A DNA stretch of 64,000 nucleotides from REEB509 sp049314555 (GCA_049314555.1 JBMOEW010000005.1:1-64000), one strand, 5' to 3'. Positions 33,737-43,292 are shown, counted from the stretch's first letter. Program-made: numbers and translations. The notes: generated by a model not told the origin, from the sequence alone.

Positions 33737-36478
33737 ATGGCCGACGTGTTTATCAGCTATCGCAGTGATGACCGGGGGGCGGTTGGCGACATCGTCGCCG
33801 GGCTGACCGCTGAAGGCATCGATGTCTGGTGGGATCAAGGGATTGCGCCAAGCGCGGAGTGGCGGGCGGAAATCCATCGGCAGTTGCGCATCGCAAAGGT
33901 TGTGGTGGCCGTCTGGTCGCGCAACAGCACTGACCTCGAAACCGGCAAATGGGTCGTGCAAGAGGCTGAAGACGCCGATGGGCGCGGCGTGCTGGTGCCT
34001 GTGGTGATCGACGACGTTTTGCCGCCGTTGGGGCTGCGGCATGTGCAGGCGGCCGATCTCGTGGACTGGCGGGGGGATCGAAACGATCCGCGCTGGCGGG
34101 GCTTTTTGGAAACGGTGCGGGCCAAGCGGGACGGGCGGGCTGTTGACGCCAGGATCGCGCGCGATACAGGGCCGGCAACCGCTGGGGCCGCGCTGCAGGG
34201 GCGCTCTGCGTTGTTGCTGTTGGCAGTTGGATTAGCCGCGCTGACCGTGACCACCGCAATTGCCTTTGGGCCAGTGACGGCGGGGGCGCTGGTGGGCGGG
34301 CTGGTGCTTGGCTATCTGGTGATGAACCTGCTGTTTAGCCGGCGCCGTAACGATCGGGCGGCGGCAACGTTTCTGCGCCGGGCGTTCGCGGTGGGGTGGG
34401 TGACGACCCTGGCGAATGTGGTGGTTTGGGGCGGCGCGATCGCTGCGGGGGCTTATCCGTATGCGAAGCCCTTGTTGTACCCAGAGTTTTCAATCGCGGT
34501 TTTTGACGAGCTGCAGGCCCCCGTGCCTGACGCCCAAGTGAGCGTTGAGCTGGGCGGGCACCAGATCCGGGTGGCGCTTGGGGCTGATGGCGTTGGGCGG
34601 ATCAGCTATCCGCTGCGGTGGGGGCCGCAAACCGGGACGGTGCTGGTGCGCCGGGATGATTACGAGCTTGCGCGGCCGATTGCGCGGGTAAACGGCCGGT
34701 TTGGCGACCTGAGCCTTGGGGTGCCTTCGGGCCAGCAGCGCCTGCGGGTGAGCCATGTGACCTTGGAGGACTTGGCGATCGATGCCGTTCACCAGGGCCG
34801 CACGCCGCCAGAAATCGCTGCGGCCTTTCCCAAAATTGTCGGCGTTGTGCGCAACGCGGTGTGGGAGGAAACCGACCGCTATCTGGCGAATTATCGTGTG
34901 GTCGATCCGAATGCGACGGTTTCTGAATTGGCGCTTGGGGCGGACGGGGCCGACCAACCCTCAACGCAGCTGTATGGCGGGGATATCAATCAGGATTGGC
35001 ACCGGTCTTTGCGCTGGGTGCAGGAGCTTGTGGCGCGCACGCCTTATGACTTTTCGAGCGGCGTGATGGGGTGTCCGGTGGATCAGGCGCTGGACACGAG
35101 CTTCCGCTTGTTTGTGGGCGATACCGACGGGTTTTACCGGTCCAACCGCTTGGGCTTGACGCCGGAAGCGCAGGCGGCTCTGGCCCCGCTTGGGCTTGAG
35201 TCTGCCATGGACGAGCAGGGCCAGATCGCGGCGCGCCTGTTCAAGCTGGTGGACGCGGCTTGGCTCACCCAATTTCTGCAAGAAAGAGAAGGTGTTATCC
35301 GCACCGATGCGGGCGATGCTTTGCCAGAGGCCACTGCCTATGCCGGGTATCTGACGCGGCTTGGGGTGCCGGCGGGAGTGGTAACAGCGGAGCTGGATCT
35401 TGCGGCGCATCCGGGGTGCGAGTTGCAGTTTGCGGCCGTCGACTTGACCTTTCCGGCGGCCAGCCTGCGGGTGTCGATTGTTGAAAATGTCTCTGATGTT
35501 GCGCTTCCAATTGAGGCGGTTGTGCAGGGCATGGCCGGGGGACCTGGCTTGCGGGTCTGGGCTGAGGGCGGCAGCAGTGACCGCAGCGCGGAAACGCCTT
35601 GGGCTTTGGGGGTGTTGCAACCGGGCGAGGCGATTGCGGTGCCGCGGCGCTTGATGCTGCCGGGAACGCTCACGCGGGAGGAGGTGACGGCGATTACCAA
35701 CCGTCCGCCGGGGCCGCCGATTGGGTTTGAGGTTTTTAGTGCTTCAGCGCAAGCAGAGGAAGCCGCGGGTGAAGAAGGCGCGCTTGGGCCATCAACGCCG
35801 AGTGACGAGGCTTTCCTCAACACGCTGCAAGCGCGGATGTCTTCAGGATTTGCGCGCAGTGCGCAGCGCTTCACGATTGGCGCTGGGCAAGTGGCGCGCG
35901 ATCCTGTGACTGATGAAACGCCGCCGCCTGCCGTGCGCTATGCGATTGGGCCAACAGTGGAAGCCCTGGCCGTGCGGATCGGCGGGATCGAGTTTGGGCT
36001 GCGCGAGGATGCGGGGCGGACGCTTGCGATCGTTGCAGGGTTTGAGTTTGGCTCGTGTCCGTTTGTTTTTGCGAGCTTGCCGGGCCAGCAAACAATGCTG
36101 AACCGGGGGGCAGTGATTACCGACCAGGTGGGGCCGGAAAGGGAAGCCGCAGACCGGGTTTACCTTGGTCAGGCCGTCGGGCGGGTGGAAATCCGCGAGC
36201 TTGAACCGGAGCGCTCGGTGCTCAACCGGGTGCGGCTGGTGGTGGAGGGGGCGGACCGCACCACCCGAACCTATGCGCCGGCGGCACCGGCTTTGGCGGG
36301 CACCGATGGGCTGAGGGTCACGTTGGAACAAGGGGACCGGCTCGCGCTTTCTTTCCCGGGATATGTGCCGCGCCATGACGATCGCGCCGTGTTTTTGGAG
36401 GCAGTGGGGTATTACACGCCGCTTCCTGCCTCGCATCGTGATATGAGCCGGTTGCGGCTGGCCGGCATTCGCCGTTAA
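33737..36478 (+). CDS. TIR-domain protein with three membrane spans and large periplasmic region
   Basis: A 913-aa protein. Residues 1-130 form a clear bacterial TIR domain: VFISYRSDDR (4-13), VWWDQGIAPSAEW (30-42), VVAVWSRNST and KWVVQEAEDA (71-80), with Glu76 at the NADase glutamate position, and DLVDWRG (107-113). Three hydrophobic spans follow at about 157-177, 180-200 and 218-238. An odd number of spans places the last 660 residues outside if TIR is cytoplasmic. That region starts with a small beta domain (252-330) and is otherwise unrecognised, with two cysteines around 435-545. ATG 33737 is preceded by GAGGTGACCC. No known defence gene is adjacent. An NAD-degrading or signalling receptor is inference. 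Confidence 0.8.
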   Translation: MADVFISYRSDDRGAVGDIVAGLTAEGIDVWWDQGIAPSAEWRAEIHRQLRIAKVVVAVWSRNSTDLETGKWVVQEAEDADGRGVLVPVVIDDVLPPLGLRHVQAADLVDWRGDRNDPRWRGFLETVRAKRDGRAVDARIARDTGPATAGAALQGRSALLLLAVGLAALTVTTAIAFGPVTAGALVGGLVLGYLVMNLLFSRRRNDRAAATFLRRAFAVGWVTTLANVVVWGGAIAAGAYPYAKPLLYPEFSIAVFDELQAPVPDAQVSVELGGHQIRVALGADGVGRISYPLRWGPQTGTVLVRRDDYELARPIARVNGRFGDLSLGVPSGQQRLRVSHVTLEDLAIDAVHQGRTPPEIAAAFPKIVGVVRNAVWEETDRYLANYRVVDPNATVSELALGADGADQPSTQLYGGDINQDWHRSLRWVQELVARTPYDFSSGVMGCPVDQALDTSFRLFVGDTDGFYRSNRLGLTPEAQAALAPLGLESAMDEQGQIAARLFKLVDAAWLTQFLQEREGVIRTDAGDALPEATAYAGYLTRLGVPAGVVTAELDLAAHPGCELQFAAVDLTFPAASLRVSIVENVSDVALPIEAVVQGMAGGPGLRVWAEGGSSDRSAETPWALGVLQPGEAIAVPRRLMLPGTLTREEVTAITNRPPGPPIGFEVFSASAQAEEAAGEEGALGPSTPSDEAFLNTLQARMSSGFARSAQRFTIGAGQVARDPVTDETPPPAVRYAIGPTVEALAVRIGGIEFGLREDAGRTLAIVAGFEFGSCPFVFASLPGQQTMLNRGAVITDQVGPEREAADRVYLGQAVGRVEIRELEPERSVLNRVRLVVEGADRTTRTYAPAAPALAGTDGLRVTLEQGDRLALSFPGYVPRHDDRAVFLEAVGYYTPLPASHRDMSRLRLAGIRR

Positions 36479-36586
36479 TGCGCTCAAAACACGGTAAACT
36501 CTTGCAACAGAATGTCATGTTGACAACGCCGATCACCGCGCGAGTTGGGTTGACGGGGCGGGACGCGTGCGCTTTGTGGTTTCAAC

Positions 36587-36661
36587 ATGTGAATGGTTCT
36601 CAGTTCGACCATTTACTCTTGGAGCCGCCTTGGTTGGTCTCGCGGCGCCGAATGTGAATGG
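36587..36661. promoter_or_regulatory. Repeat and palindrome elements upstream of pckG
   Basis: ATGTGAATGG occurs twice, at 36587-36596 and 36652-36661. The first copy overlaps an inverted repeat AATGGT-N10-ACCATT (36592-36613). They lie 70-150 bases upstream of pckG in a 254-base intergenic region that otherwise holds nothing recognisable. They may be binding sites for a gluconeogenic regulator; the regulator is unknown. Confidence 0.35.
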
Positions 36662-36732
36662 CGACCGTCACAGATCGGTGCCGTTCACGCAGGCGTGACG
36701 GGGTTTTGCCATTGTTCGAGGGATGTTTGACC

Positions 36733-38580
36733 ATGTCCGCAGTCATTCCAGGATTGGCCGAAGCGCCGACCCGCCACCAGCGCTTGATCGCTTGGGTCGA
36801 GGAAATCGCGGCGCTGACGCAACCGGCGCGGGTGCACTGGTGCACAGGCAGTGAGCAAGAGTGGAACGCGCTTGCTGAAGAAATGGTCGCGGCTGGCACG
36901 TTGCGTCGTCTTGATCCAGTTAAGCGTCCGAACTCGTTTTATGCGGCCTCCGACCCCCGCGATGTGGCGCGGGTTGAAAGCCGCACGTTCATTTGCGCAC
37001 GCGATGCTGGCGATGCCGGGCCGTCGAACAATTGGATGGACCCATTGGTGATGCGCGCCAAGCTGGCGCGGTTGTTTTCGGGCGCGATGCGCGGGCGGAC
37101 CATGTATGTCGTGCCGTTCTGCATGGGGCCGCTCGGCTCGCGGATCTCGGCGCTGGGCGTGGAAATCACCGACAGCGCCTATGTCGCCATGAGCATGCGC
37201 ACCATGACGCGGATGGGCCTGCCGGCGTTGGAACAGCTGGGCGAGGACGGGTTTTTTGTGCCGTGCCTGCATTCGGTCGGCGCGCCGTTGGCGAAGGGCG
37301 AAGAGGACGTTGCCTGGCCCTGCAATGACGACAAATGGATCGTACATTTCCCGGAAACCCGCGAAATTTGGTCGTATGGCTCCGGCTATGGCGGCAACGC
37401 GCTGTTGGGCAAAAAGTGCTATGCGCTGCGGATTGCTTCGGTGATGGCGCGCGACGAGGGATGGCTGGCCGAGCACATGCTGATCCTCAAGCTGACCAAT
37501 CCGGAAGGCAAAGCCCATTACGTAGCGGCGGCGTTCCCATCAGCGTGCGGCAAAACCAATCTGGCGATGTTGCAGCCCACCATTCCTGGGTGGAAAGCGG
37601 AAACAATCGGCGACGACATTTGCTGGATGCGTTACGGCGACGATGGCCGGCTTTATGCGATCAATCCGGAAGCCGGCTTCTTCGGTGTGGCACCCGGCAC
37701 GAGCGCCAAGACCAACCAAAACGCGCTCGAGTCCATGAACGCCAACACGATTTTCACTAATGTCGCGCTGACGGCGGACGGTGATGTGTGGTGGGAAGGC
37801 CTGACGGAGCACCCGCCTGAAGGGCTGACTGACTGGAAAGGCCGCGCCTGGAGCAAGGCGTTGGGAGAGCCAGCCGCGCACCCGAATGCGCGCTTTGCCT
37901 GCCCGGCCTCGCAGTGCCCAACGATCGCTGCGGAGTGGGAAGACCCGGCCGGCGTGCCGATCTCTGCGATTTTGTTCGGCGGCCGTCGGGGGTCAGCGGT
38001 GCCGCTGGTGACGGAAGCTTTTGACTGGACGCACGGGGTGTTCTTGGCCTCGACCGTCGCCTCTGAAGGCACTGCGGCGGCGGAAAACAAGGTGGGCGAG
38101 TTGCGCCGCGACCCGTTCGCGATGTTGCCGTTCTGTGGCTACAACATGGCTGACTACTTCAGTCATTGGTTGAAGGTGGGCGGCATGACCGACGCCGCCA
38201 AGCTGCCGAAAATCTTCTTCGTCAACTGGTTCCGCAAGTGCGAGCAAGGCAAGTTCGTGTGGCCCGGGTTTGGCGAAAACAGCCGCGTTCTCAAGTGGAT
38301 CGTGGAGCGTGTAGACGGCAAGACTGCGGCGAAGGACACGCCTATTGGTCGGTTGCCGGCGGATGGCGCGTTGGATTTGACGGGCCTTGACCTATCTGCT
38401 TCGGCGCTTGATACGCTGCTTTCGGTGCATTCAGACGTTTGGGCTGAAGAGGCCGCGCTGATCCCTGAGTTCTACGAGCGGTACGGGGATCGTTTGCCGA
38501 CCGCGCTGTGGGACCAGCACGCCGCGCTGGTTAAGCGGTTGGAAGCTTATGAGGTGGCTACACCGGTGGCGGCCGAGTAA
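36733..38580 (+). CDS. pckG: Phosphoenolpyruvate carboxykinase (GTP)
   Basis: A 615-aa GTP-dependent PEP carboxykinase, converting oxaloacetate and GTP to PEP, CO2 and GDP in gluconeogenesis. Diagnostic features of the GTP class are FPSACGKTN at 268-276 with the hyper-reactive Cys272, YVVPFCMGPLGS, HSVGAPL, and FGGRRGSAVPLV. Alphaproteobacteria such as rhizobia mostly use the unrelated ATP form, so the GTP form is a lineage marker. Start 36733 was chosen by the family N-terminus. The gene is convergent with glpK. Confidence 0.96.
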   Translation: MSAVIPGLAEAPTRHQRLIAWVEEIAALTQPARVHWCTGSEQEWNALAEEMVAAGTLRRLDPVKRPNSFYAASDPRDVARVESRTFICARDAGDAGPSNNWMDPLVMRAKLARLFSGAMRGRTMYVVPFCMGPLGSRISALGVEITDSAYVAMSMRTMTRMGLPALEQLGEDGFFVPCLHSVGAPLAKGEEDVAWPCNDDKWIVHFPETREIWSYGSGYGGNALLGKKCYALRIASVMARDEGWLAEHMLILKLTNPEGKAHYVAAAFPSACGKTNLAMLQPTIPGWKAETIGDDICWMRYGDDGRLYAINPEAGFFGVAPGTSAKTNQNALESMNANTIFTNVALTADGDVWWEGLTEHPPEGLTDWKGRAWSKALGEPAAHPNARFACPASQCPTIAAEWEDPAGVPISAILFGGRRGSAVPLVTEAFDWTHGVFLASTVASEGTAAAENKVGELRRDPFAMLPFCGYNMADYFSHWLKVGGMTDAAKLPKIFFVNWFRKCEQGKFVWPGFGENSRVLKWIVERVDGKTAAKDTPIGRLPADGALDLTGLDLSASALDTLLSVHSDVWAEEAALIPEFYERYGDRLPTALWDQHAALVKRLEAYEVATPVAAE

Positions 38581-38658
38581 ACGGGCGCTTACTACGGTTT
38601 GATCCTGCGGACGCGTTTCGCTTGGAACGCGGCCAGTGGATCCTCGCCTTCTCAGCGC

Positions 38659-40149
38659 CTAGCGATTGGTGCGGACCCTTTCCACCGCTGCACGCCAGCC
38701 TGCAATCTCGGTGTCGCGCACGGTCGCGTCCATCGCCGGTTCGCAGGTCGCGCTGGCGCGCCATAGGCTGGCGGACTCCTGCAGCGTCGCGAACAGCCCT
38801 GCGCCCACGCCCGCCAGGCATGCGGCACCAAGGGCTGTTGTTTCCAACACGACCGGGCGCACCACTGGCGCTGCCAAGACATCGGCCAAGCGCTGCATAA
38901 ACCAGCCGTTGGCCGCCATGCCGCCGTCGATCTTGAGGCGGGCGGGGGCAACGCCGTCTTTGGCCATGGCATCGGTTAAATCGCGGGTTTGATAGACGGT
39001 GGACTCCAGGGCCGCGCGGGCGATTTCGGCGCGGCCGGCCCCTCTGGTTAGCCCCACGAGCCCACCGCGGGCATCGGGATCCCAGTAAGGCGCGCCGAGG
39101 CCAGCGAAGGCCGGCACGAGGTAAAGGCCGGTCATGTCGCCGGCCGCAGTGGCTAGCGCTTCAATCTCTGAGGCTTTGGCGATCAGGCCCAAACCGTCGC
39201 GCAGCCATTGCACGGTGGCCCCTGCCGACAGCACGGACCCCTCCAAAGCGTAAGTGGTGGTGCCGGCCAAGCGATAGGCAACGGTTGAGAGCAGGCGCGC
39301 GCTTGAGCGCACCAAGTTCGGGCCGGTGTTGAGCACCATGAATGCCCCGGTGCCGTAGGTGCACTTGGCCTCGCCCGGCGAAAAGCAGGCCTGTCCGATC
39401 AAGGCGGCCTGTTGATCGCCGGCAACGCCGCGGATGGCTATCGCCTCGCCAAACAGAGCGGGATCGGTTTCGCCGTAGCTGGCGGCGCTGTCCTGGACGT
39501 CTGGCAGCAGGGAGCGGGGCACATCAAACAGGTCCAGCAGATCCTGGCGCCAGGCTTGGGTTGTAATGTCGAACAGGCTTGTGCGGCTGGCATTGGTGGC
39601 GTCCGTGGCGTGGACGCGTCCACCGGTTAGACGCCAGATCAAGAAGCTGTCGACGGTGCCGAAGGCCAGCTCGCCTTTGGCCGCGCGGGCGCGGGCGCCG
39701 GGCACCGCGTCCAAAATCCAGGCGATCTTGGAGGCCGAGAAATAGGGATCGAGCACCAGGCCGGTTGCTTCTTCCACAAGGGGGGCTGCTCCCTGCGCGG
39801 CGAGGCGTTGGGTGACGTCGGCGGTGCGGCGATCTTGCCAAACAATCGCGGTGTGGATTGGGACGCCGGTTTTGCGGTCCCAGACAATCGTGGTTTCGCG
39901 TTGGTTGGTCACGCCGAGGGCTGCCACTTGAAAGCCCTTGGCTTTGGCGGCGGCGATGGCTGCGCGGGTGGTGGAAAGGGTGGTGCTCCATATGACCTCG
40001 GGATCGTGTTCGACCCAGCCGGGGCGCGGGTAAATCTGGGCGAACTCCTGTTGGGCGTCGGCGACCGGCGTGCCGTCGAGGGTGAAGGCGATGGCTCTGG
40101 TGGAGGTGGTGCCTTGGTCGATGGCGATGAGCACGGCGCGTTCGGTCAT
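38659..40149 (-). CDS. glpK: Glycerol kinase
   Basis: A 496-aa FGGY-family kinase that phosphorylates glycerol to glycerol 3-phosphate. Visible are the N-terminal phosphate loop AIDQGTTSTRAIAF, QIYPRPGWVEHDPEVIW, TNQRETTIVWD, GDQQAALIGQ, KCTYGTGAF and the C-terminal DGGMAANGWFMQ. The frame extends to 40464, but ATG 40149 is the family start. No glpF or glpD is close by, so it is a single-gene unit next to pckG, both feeding triose and gluconeogenic flow. Confidence 0.95.
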   Translation of the reverse strand: MTERAVLIAIDQGTTSTRAIAFTLDGTPVADAQQEFAQIYPRPGWVEHDPEVIWSTTLSTTRAAIAAAKAKGFQVAALGVTNQRETTIVWDRKTGVPIHTAIVWQDRRTADVTQRLAAQGAAPLVEEATGLVLDPYFSASKIAWILDAVPGARARAAKGELAFGTVDSFLIWRLTGGRVHATDATNASRTSLFDITTQAWRQDLLDLFDVPRSLLPDVQDSAASYGETDPALFGEAIAIRGVAGDQQAALIGQACFSPGEAKCTYGTGAFMVLNTGPNLVRSSARLLSTVAYRLAGTTTYALEGSVLSAGATVQWLRDGLGLIAKASEIEALATAAGDMTGLYLVPAFAGLGAPYWDPDARGGLVGLTRGAGRAEIARAALESTVYQTRDLTDAMAKDGVAPARLKIDGGMAANGWFMQRLADVLAAPVVRPVVLETTALGAACLAGVGAGLFATLQESASLWRASATCEPAMDATVRDTEIAGWRAAVERVRTNR

Positions 40150-40280
40150 TGCAAGTCTCTGGCGATGGGGTGGTCTGGGTTGCTTTGCGCACTCCATCCC
40201 GGGTCGGGGGGAACTGCAAGGGGGGCGTAACGATCTTTGGCCTGCCAGCGACTTAAGGTGCAGTCGTGCGGGAGATTTTG

Positions 40281-40439
40281 ATGCTGAACCAGGTCCATAA
40301 CTGCGATGCGGAGGCGCTTGAGGCGCGGGGCGAGCGGGCTGGCCTTCAGGTTTTGGCGTGCGTCTCGCACCTGATTGCCGGCGTGGTGGTAGCCCTTGTG
40401 GCGATGGTCGGGCTGGGTGTTGCCTTTGCCTTGAGGTGA
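40281..40439 (+). CDS. Short single-span membrane protein (52 aa)
   Basis: An ORF of 52 codons with GGGAG seven bases before its ATG. The first 20 or so residues are charged (MLNQVHNCDAEALEARGERA). Residues 22-51 form one long hydrophobic segment (LIAGVVVALVAMVGLGVAFA). It fills part of the otherwise empty 560-base gap between glpK and the TonB-dependent receptor gene. The rest of that gap (40440-40709) holds no recognisable gene. Support is the ribosome-binding site and composition only; I do not know a family. Confidence 0.45.
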   Translation: MLNQVHNCDAEALEARGERAGLQVLACVSHLIAGVVVALVAMVGLGVAFALR

Positions 40440-40709
40440 CGCGTGCCTTGCTGGAAGGGGGCAATTCCCTTGGTCCCCTGACGTTTTCGATGAAACGCCA
40501 GGTTTGCTGCGAGCCGTGTTCAAAGTGTCAAATAACTCGCGTTTTCGCTAGCTATTGGGGGTGCTGGCTCCTCAGGCACACTGCAGGATGACGCGAGGGC
40601 AACTTGGGATTTCGCCTGGTCGGGGTCAGTGCCTTTTTCCGGCGCTTGCCAAGGTCGAATGAACCAAGTGGACCCAAAAATCGCGCGCAAACTCTGGGGA
40701 GGAATACAT

Positions 40710-43148
40710 ATGAAAAAATCAAATGCCCTTTCGGGGACGGCGCTGGCGCTGATTGCCGCAGCGCTGGCAAGCCCCGTTTTGATCGCTGGTCCAGCCTATG
40801 CGCAAACCGCAGACGCGCCGCGGGCGACCAATGCCGCGGGCGCTGAGGAAATCATCGTTACGGCGCGGCGGCAGTCTGAGTCGCTGCAGGACGTGCCGGT
40901 GGTTGTGTCTGCGATTGGGCGCGACACCCTAGAGACCTATCAGGTCAACGAAATCGCGGACGTCGTCAGCCGTATTCCAGCGCTTAACGTGCAAGTGGGC
41001 GGCTCGGGTGCCGGCGGCCAGATCAGTTTGCGCGGCATCGGCACCACCAACATTTCGGCAGCATTCGATTCTGCTGTCGCGTTCAATTTCGACGACGTGC
41101 AAGTCAGTACGATGCGGATCGTGCAGGCCGCGTTCTTCGACGTTGAGCAGGTCGATCTGCTCAAGGGGCCGCAGTCCTTGTTCTTCGGCAAAAGCGCTTC
41201 GGCTGGCGTGTTGTCCGTGCGCTCGGCAAACCCGACCTCGACTTGGACCAGCGGCGTGAATGCCTCCTACGAGTTTGAAGAAGACGGCCGGACGGTCGGG
41301 GGTTTCGTGTCAGGACCGCTGACCGATACGCTCGGCATTCGTGTGGCGTTGCAGTACCAAGACATCATCGATTTTGTTGAACAAGAACCAGGGGCCCGAT
41401 CGGAGCAATACGGGGACTCCAAGGGCCTCACCAACACGATCGGCCGGGTGACGCTGCAGTGGGATCCGACCGAGCGGTTTTCGGCCAATCTGAAGCTGAA
41501 CTACAACCATTACGACGCCGAAACGCTGCTGGGGCATTCAGACTTGAGCTGCGGGCGCAACGGCATTGCAGACCCGATCTTCCTGTTGGGCGGTGCGATC
41601 CAAATCCGTAACAATGCGACCTGCAACACGGATGACGGCTTGTATCCGACAACCGATGCGCACCCGTCGATCCGCCGCACCCTGCCGGGAACGACTGGCT
41701 TTGACCGCCTTAACGCGAACAATGGCGGTGCCTATAACGAGACCGAGACCACGTTGATCCGGCTCAACATGAGCTATGATCTGACCGAGAATTTGCAGCT
41801 GTCTTCGGTCACGGGCTATTTCGACCTTAAGAACGAACACCTGGACTCGTTCGGGTATGCTGGCGTTCTGCCCAACGGTCGGGCGGGCGGTTTGCCGGCA
41901 CCGTTCTCCGATGCGGTCGAGCAGGTCACGCAAGAGTTTCGTCTGACGAGCGACTTTGACGGCCGGTTCAACTTCATGATTGGGGCCTTCTATGAAACCC
42001 GCGACATCCCGCTGACGACCTCGCAGAACGCGCTGGCGATTTCGCTTGCGGCGGGGCCTGATCCGTTTACCGGATCGACCTTTGACTGGTATGCGGAGCG
42101 CACCACCGAAACGGAGGCGCAGTCTGCGTTTATCAGCGCCACCTACGATTTGACTGACCGCATCGAATTGGCCGGCGGTATCCGCTATTCCAAGGAAGAA
42201 AAAGAGCACGTCATTGCGTTCCCGTATGTTCACGCGGCTATCGGGACAGGGGCCGTGTTCTTGCGGTCTGGCTTCCGGTCTGGCGTGATCAGATTTGAGG
42301 ACAGCAACTGGTCGCCCGAGTTCACGGTGCGCTACCGGGTGAACGACGACATCAACATCTACGGTGCCTACAAGACCGGCTTCAAGTCTGGCGGGATCGA
42401 CAACAGCGCGTTGCCGACCAACAGCTTGAATGGCCTTAACAGCTCGGATCCGGCGGTGCGTGCGGCCGCGGAAGATGCCCTGATCTACGATTCCGAAACC
42501 GCCAAAGGCTTCGAATTCGGCGTGAAGTCGCAGTTTCCAGATAGCGGCCTGACCATCAACGGTGCCGTTTATCACTATGTGTTCGACAACCTGCAGGTGC
42601 AGAACTTCAACGGGCGCTTGGTTCAGTTCTTCACCTCCAACGCCAGCGAGCTGACCAGCCAGGGCGTGGAAGTTGATGTGTCCTGGCGCACGCCTGTCGA
42701 AGGCCTGCAAATCACTGGGGCGCTGGCCTACACCGACACCACCTACACCGATACGTTCAATCCGCTTGGCACGTTTGACTTGAACGGTCGCGCGTCTGCT
42801 CGGGCACCGGAGTGGTCTGGCAACATCGGCTTCAACTGGATCATTCCGGCGACCGACACGCTTGAGTGGGGCTTTGGTGGGAACGCGAGCTACAGCGGCG
42901 AATACTATGCTGCCGCTTCCGCCGCGGACAACTATTTGAACCCGAGCTACACGACGCTTGATTTGAGCGCTTCGTTCGGTCGGTCGGATGGCCGGTGGAA
43001 GTTCTCCGTGGTGGGCGTGAACGTCACGGATGAGCTGTGGGTGAACACGTCTGGCAACCGGCCATTCCTGAGCCCAACCGGCGACGACGAAGTCCGCACG
43101 CAAAACCGCGGTCGCCAAATCTTCGTGGAAACCGCTTTGCGCTTCTAG
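40710..43148 (+). CDS. TonB-dependent outer membrane receptor
   Basis: An 812-aa receptor. It has a signal peptide 1-32 (cleavage after AYA), a TonB-box-like EEIIVTARR, a plug domain (LQDVPVVVSAI, RIPALNVQVGG, ISLRGIGTTN, VDLLKGPQSLFFGKSASAGV), and a 22-strand type barrel ending in QIFVETALRF with terminal Phe. It belongs to the large group of sphingomonad/Caulobacter-type receptors without an obvious siderophore signature, so the ligand is unknown. GGGGAGGAATACAT precedes the start. A strong terminator follows. Confidence 0.93.
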   Translation: MKKSNALSGTALALIAAALASPVLIAGPAYAQTADAPRATNAAGAEEIIVTARRQSESLQDVPVVVSAIGRDTLETYQVNEIADVVSRIPALNVQVGGSGAGGQISLRGIGTTNISAAFDSAVAFNFDDVQVSTMRIVQAAFFDVEQVDLLKGPQSLFFGKSASAGVLSVRSANPTSTWTSGVNASYEFEEDGRTVGGFVSGPLTDTLGIRVALQYQDIIDFVEQEPGARSEQYGDSKGLTNTIGRVTLQWDPTERFSANLKLNYNHYDAETLLGHSDLSCGRNGIADPIFLLGGAIQIRNNATCNTDDGLYPTTDAHPSIRRTLPGTTGFDRLNANNGGAYNETETTLIRLNMSYDLTENLQLSSVTGYFDLKNEHLDSFGYAGVLPNGRAGGLPAPFSDAVEQVTQEFRLTSDFDGRFNFMIGAFYETRDIPLTTSQNALAISLAAGPDPFTGSTFDWYAERTTETEAQSAFISATYDLTDRIELAGGIRYSKEEKEHVIAFPYVHAAIGTGAVFLRSGFRSGVIRFEDSNWSPEFTVRYRVNDDINIYGAYKTGFKSGGIDNSALPTNSLNGLNSSDPAVRAAAEDALIYDSETAKGFEFGVKSQFPDSGLTINGAVYHYVFDNLQVQNFNGRLVQFFTSNASELTSQGVEVDVSWRTPVEGLQITGALAYTDTTYTDTFNPLGTFDLNGRASARAPEWSGNIGFNWIIPATDTLEWGFGGNASYSGEYYAAASAADNYLNPSYTTLDLSASFGRSDGRWKFSVVGVNVTDELWVNTSGNRPFLSPTGDDEVRTQNRGRQIFVETALRF

Positions 43149-43177
43149 CTTTCATTCTCCCCGAATGATTGCCATTG

Positions 43178-43211
43178 GCCCGGGTCAGCTTGCTGGCCCG
43201 GGCATTTTTTT
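43178..43211 (+). terminator. Rho-independent terminator of the TonB-dependent receptor gene
   Basis: GCCCGGGTCAG-CTTG-CTGGCCCGGGC forms an 11-base stem with one G-U pair and a four-base loop, followed by A and seven Ts. It lies 30 bases after the receptor stop and also separates it from the opposite-strand tRNA-Thr. Confidence 0.9.
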
Positions 43212-43236
43212 GCGCTTTGGGAAAAGCCAGAAGGGG

Positions 43237-43292
43237 CTGGTGCCGCCGGGGAGGCCTGGTGCCGCCGGGGAGGCCTGGTGCCGCCGGGGAGG
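43237..43292 (-). repeat. Three tandem copies of the tRNA-Thr 3' end (19-bp period)
   Basis: The plus strand reads CTGGTGCCGCCGGGGAGG three times, at 43237, 43256 and 43275, separated by a single C. The last copy is the 3' end of the real tRNA-Thr gene (acceptor strand, CCA and part of the T stem), so two extra partial copies lie just downstream of the tRNA in its transcription direction. Each encodes its own CCA. Confidence 0.9.

Noticed and set aside
38612..38631. Inverted repeat CGCGTT-N8-AACGCG between pckG and glpK as terminator
   Set aside because: The stem is only six bases and there is no T-tract on either strand, so support is too weak.
41538..43118. Minus-strand frame of 526 codons opposite the TonB-dependent receptor
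   Set aside because: Same effect: composition is Arg/Val/Gly-rich and no family is recognisable, while the sense strand encodes a full receptor.
43237..43292. Possible CRISPR or operator array beside tRNA-Thr
   Set aside because: Units of 19 bases are directly adjacent and identical to the tRNA 3' end, so they are partial tRNA duplications.
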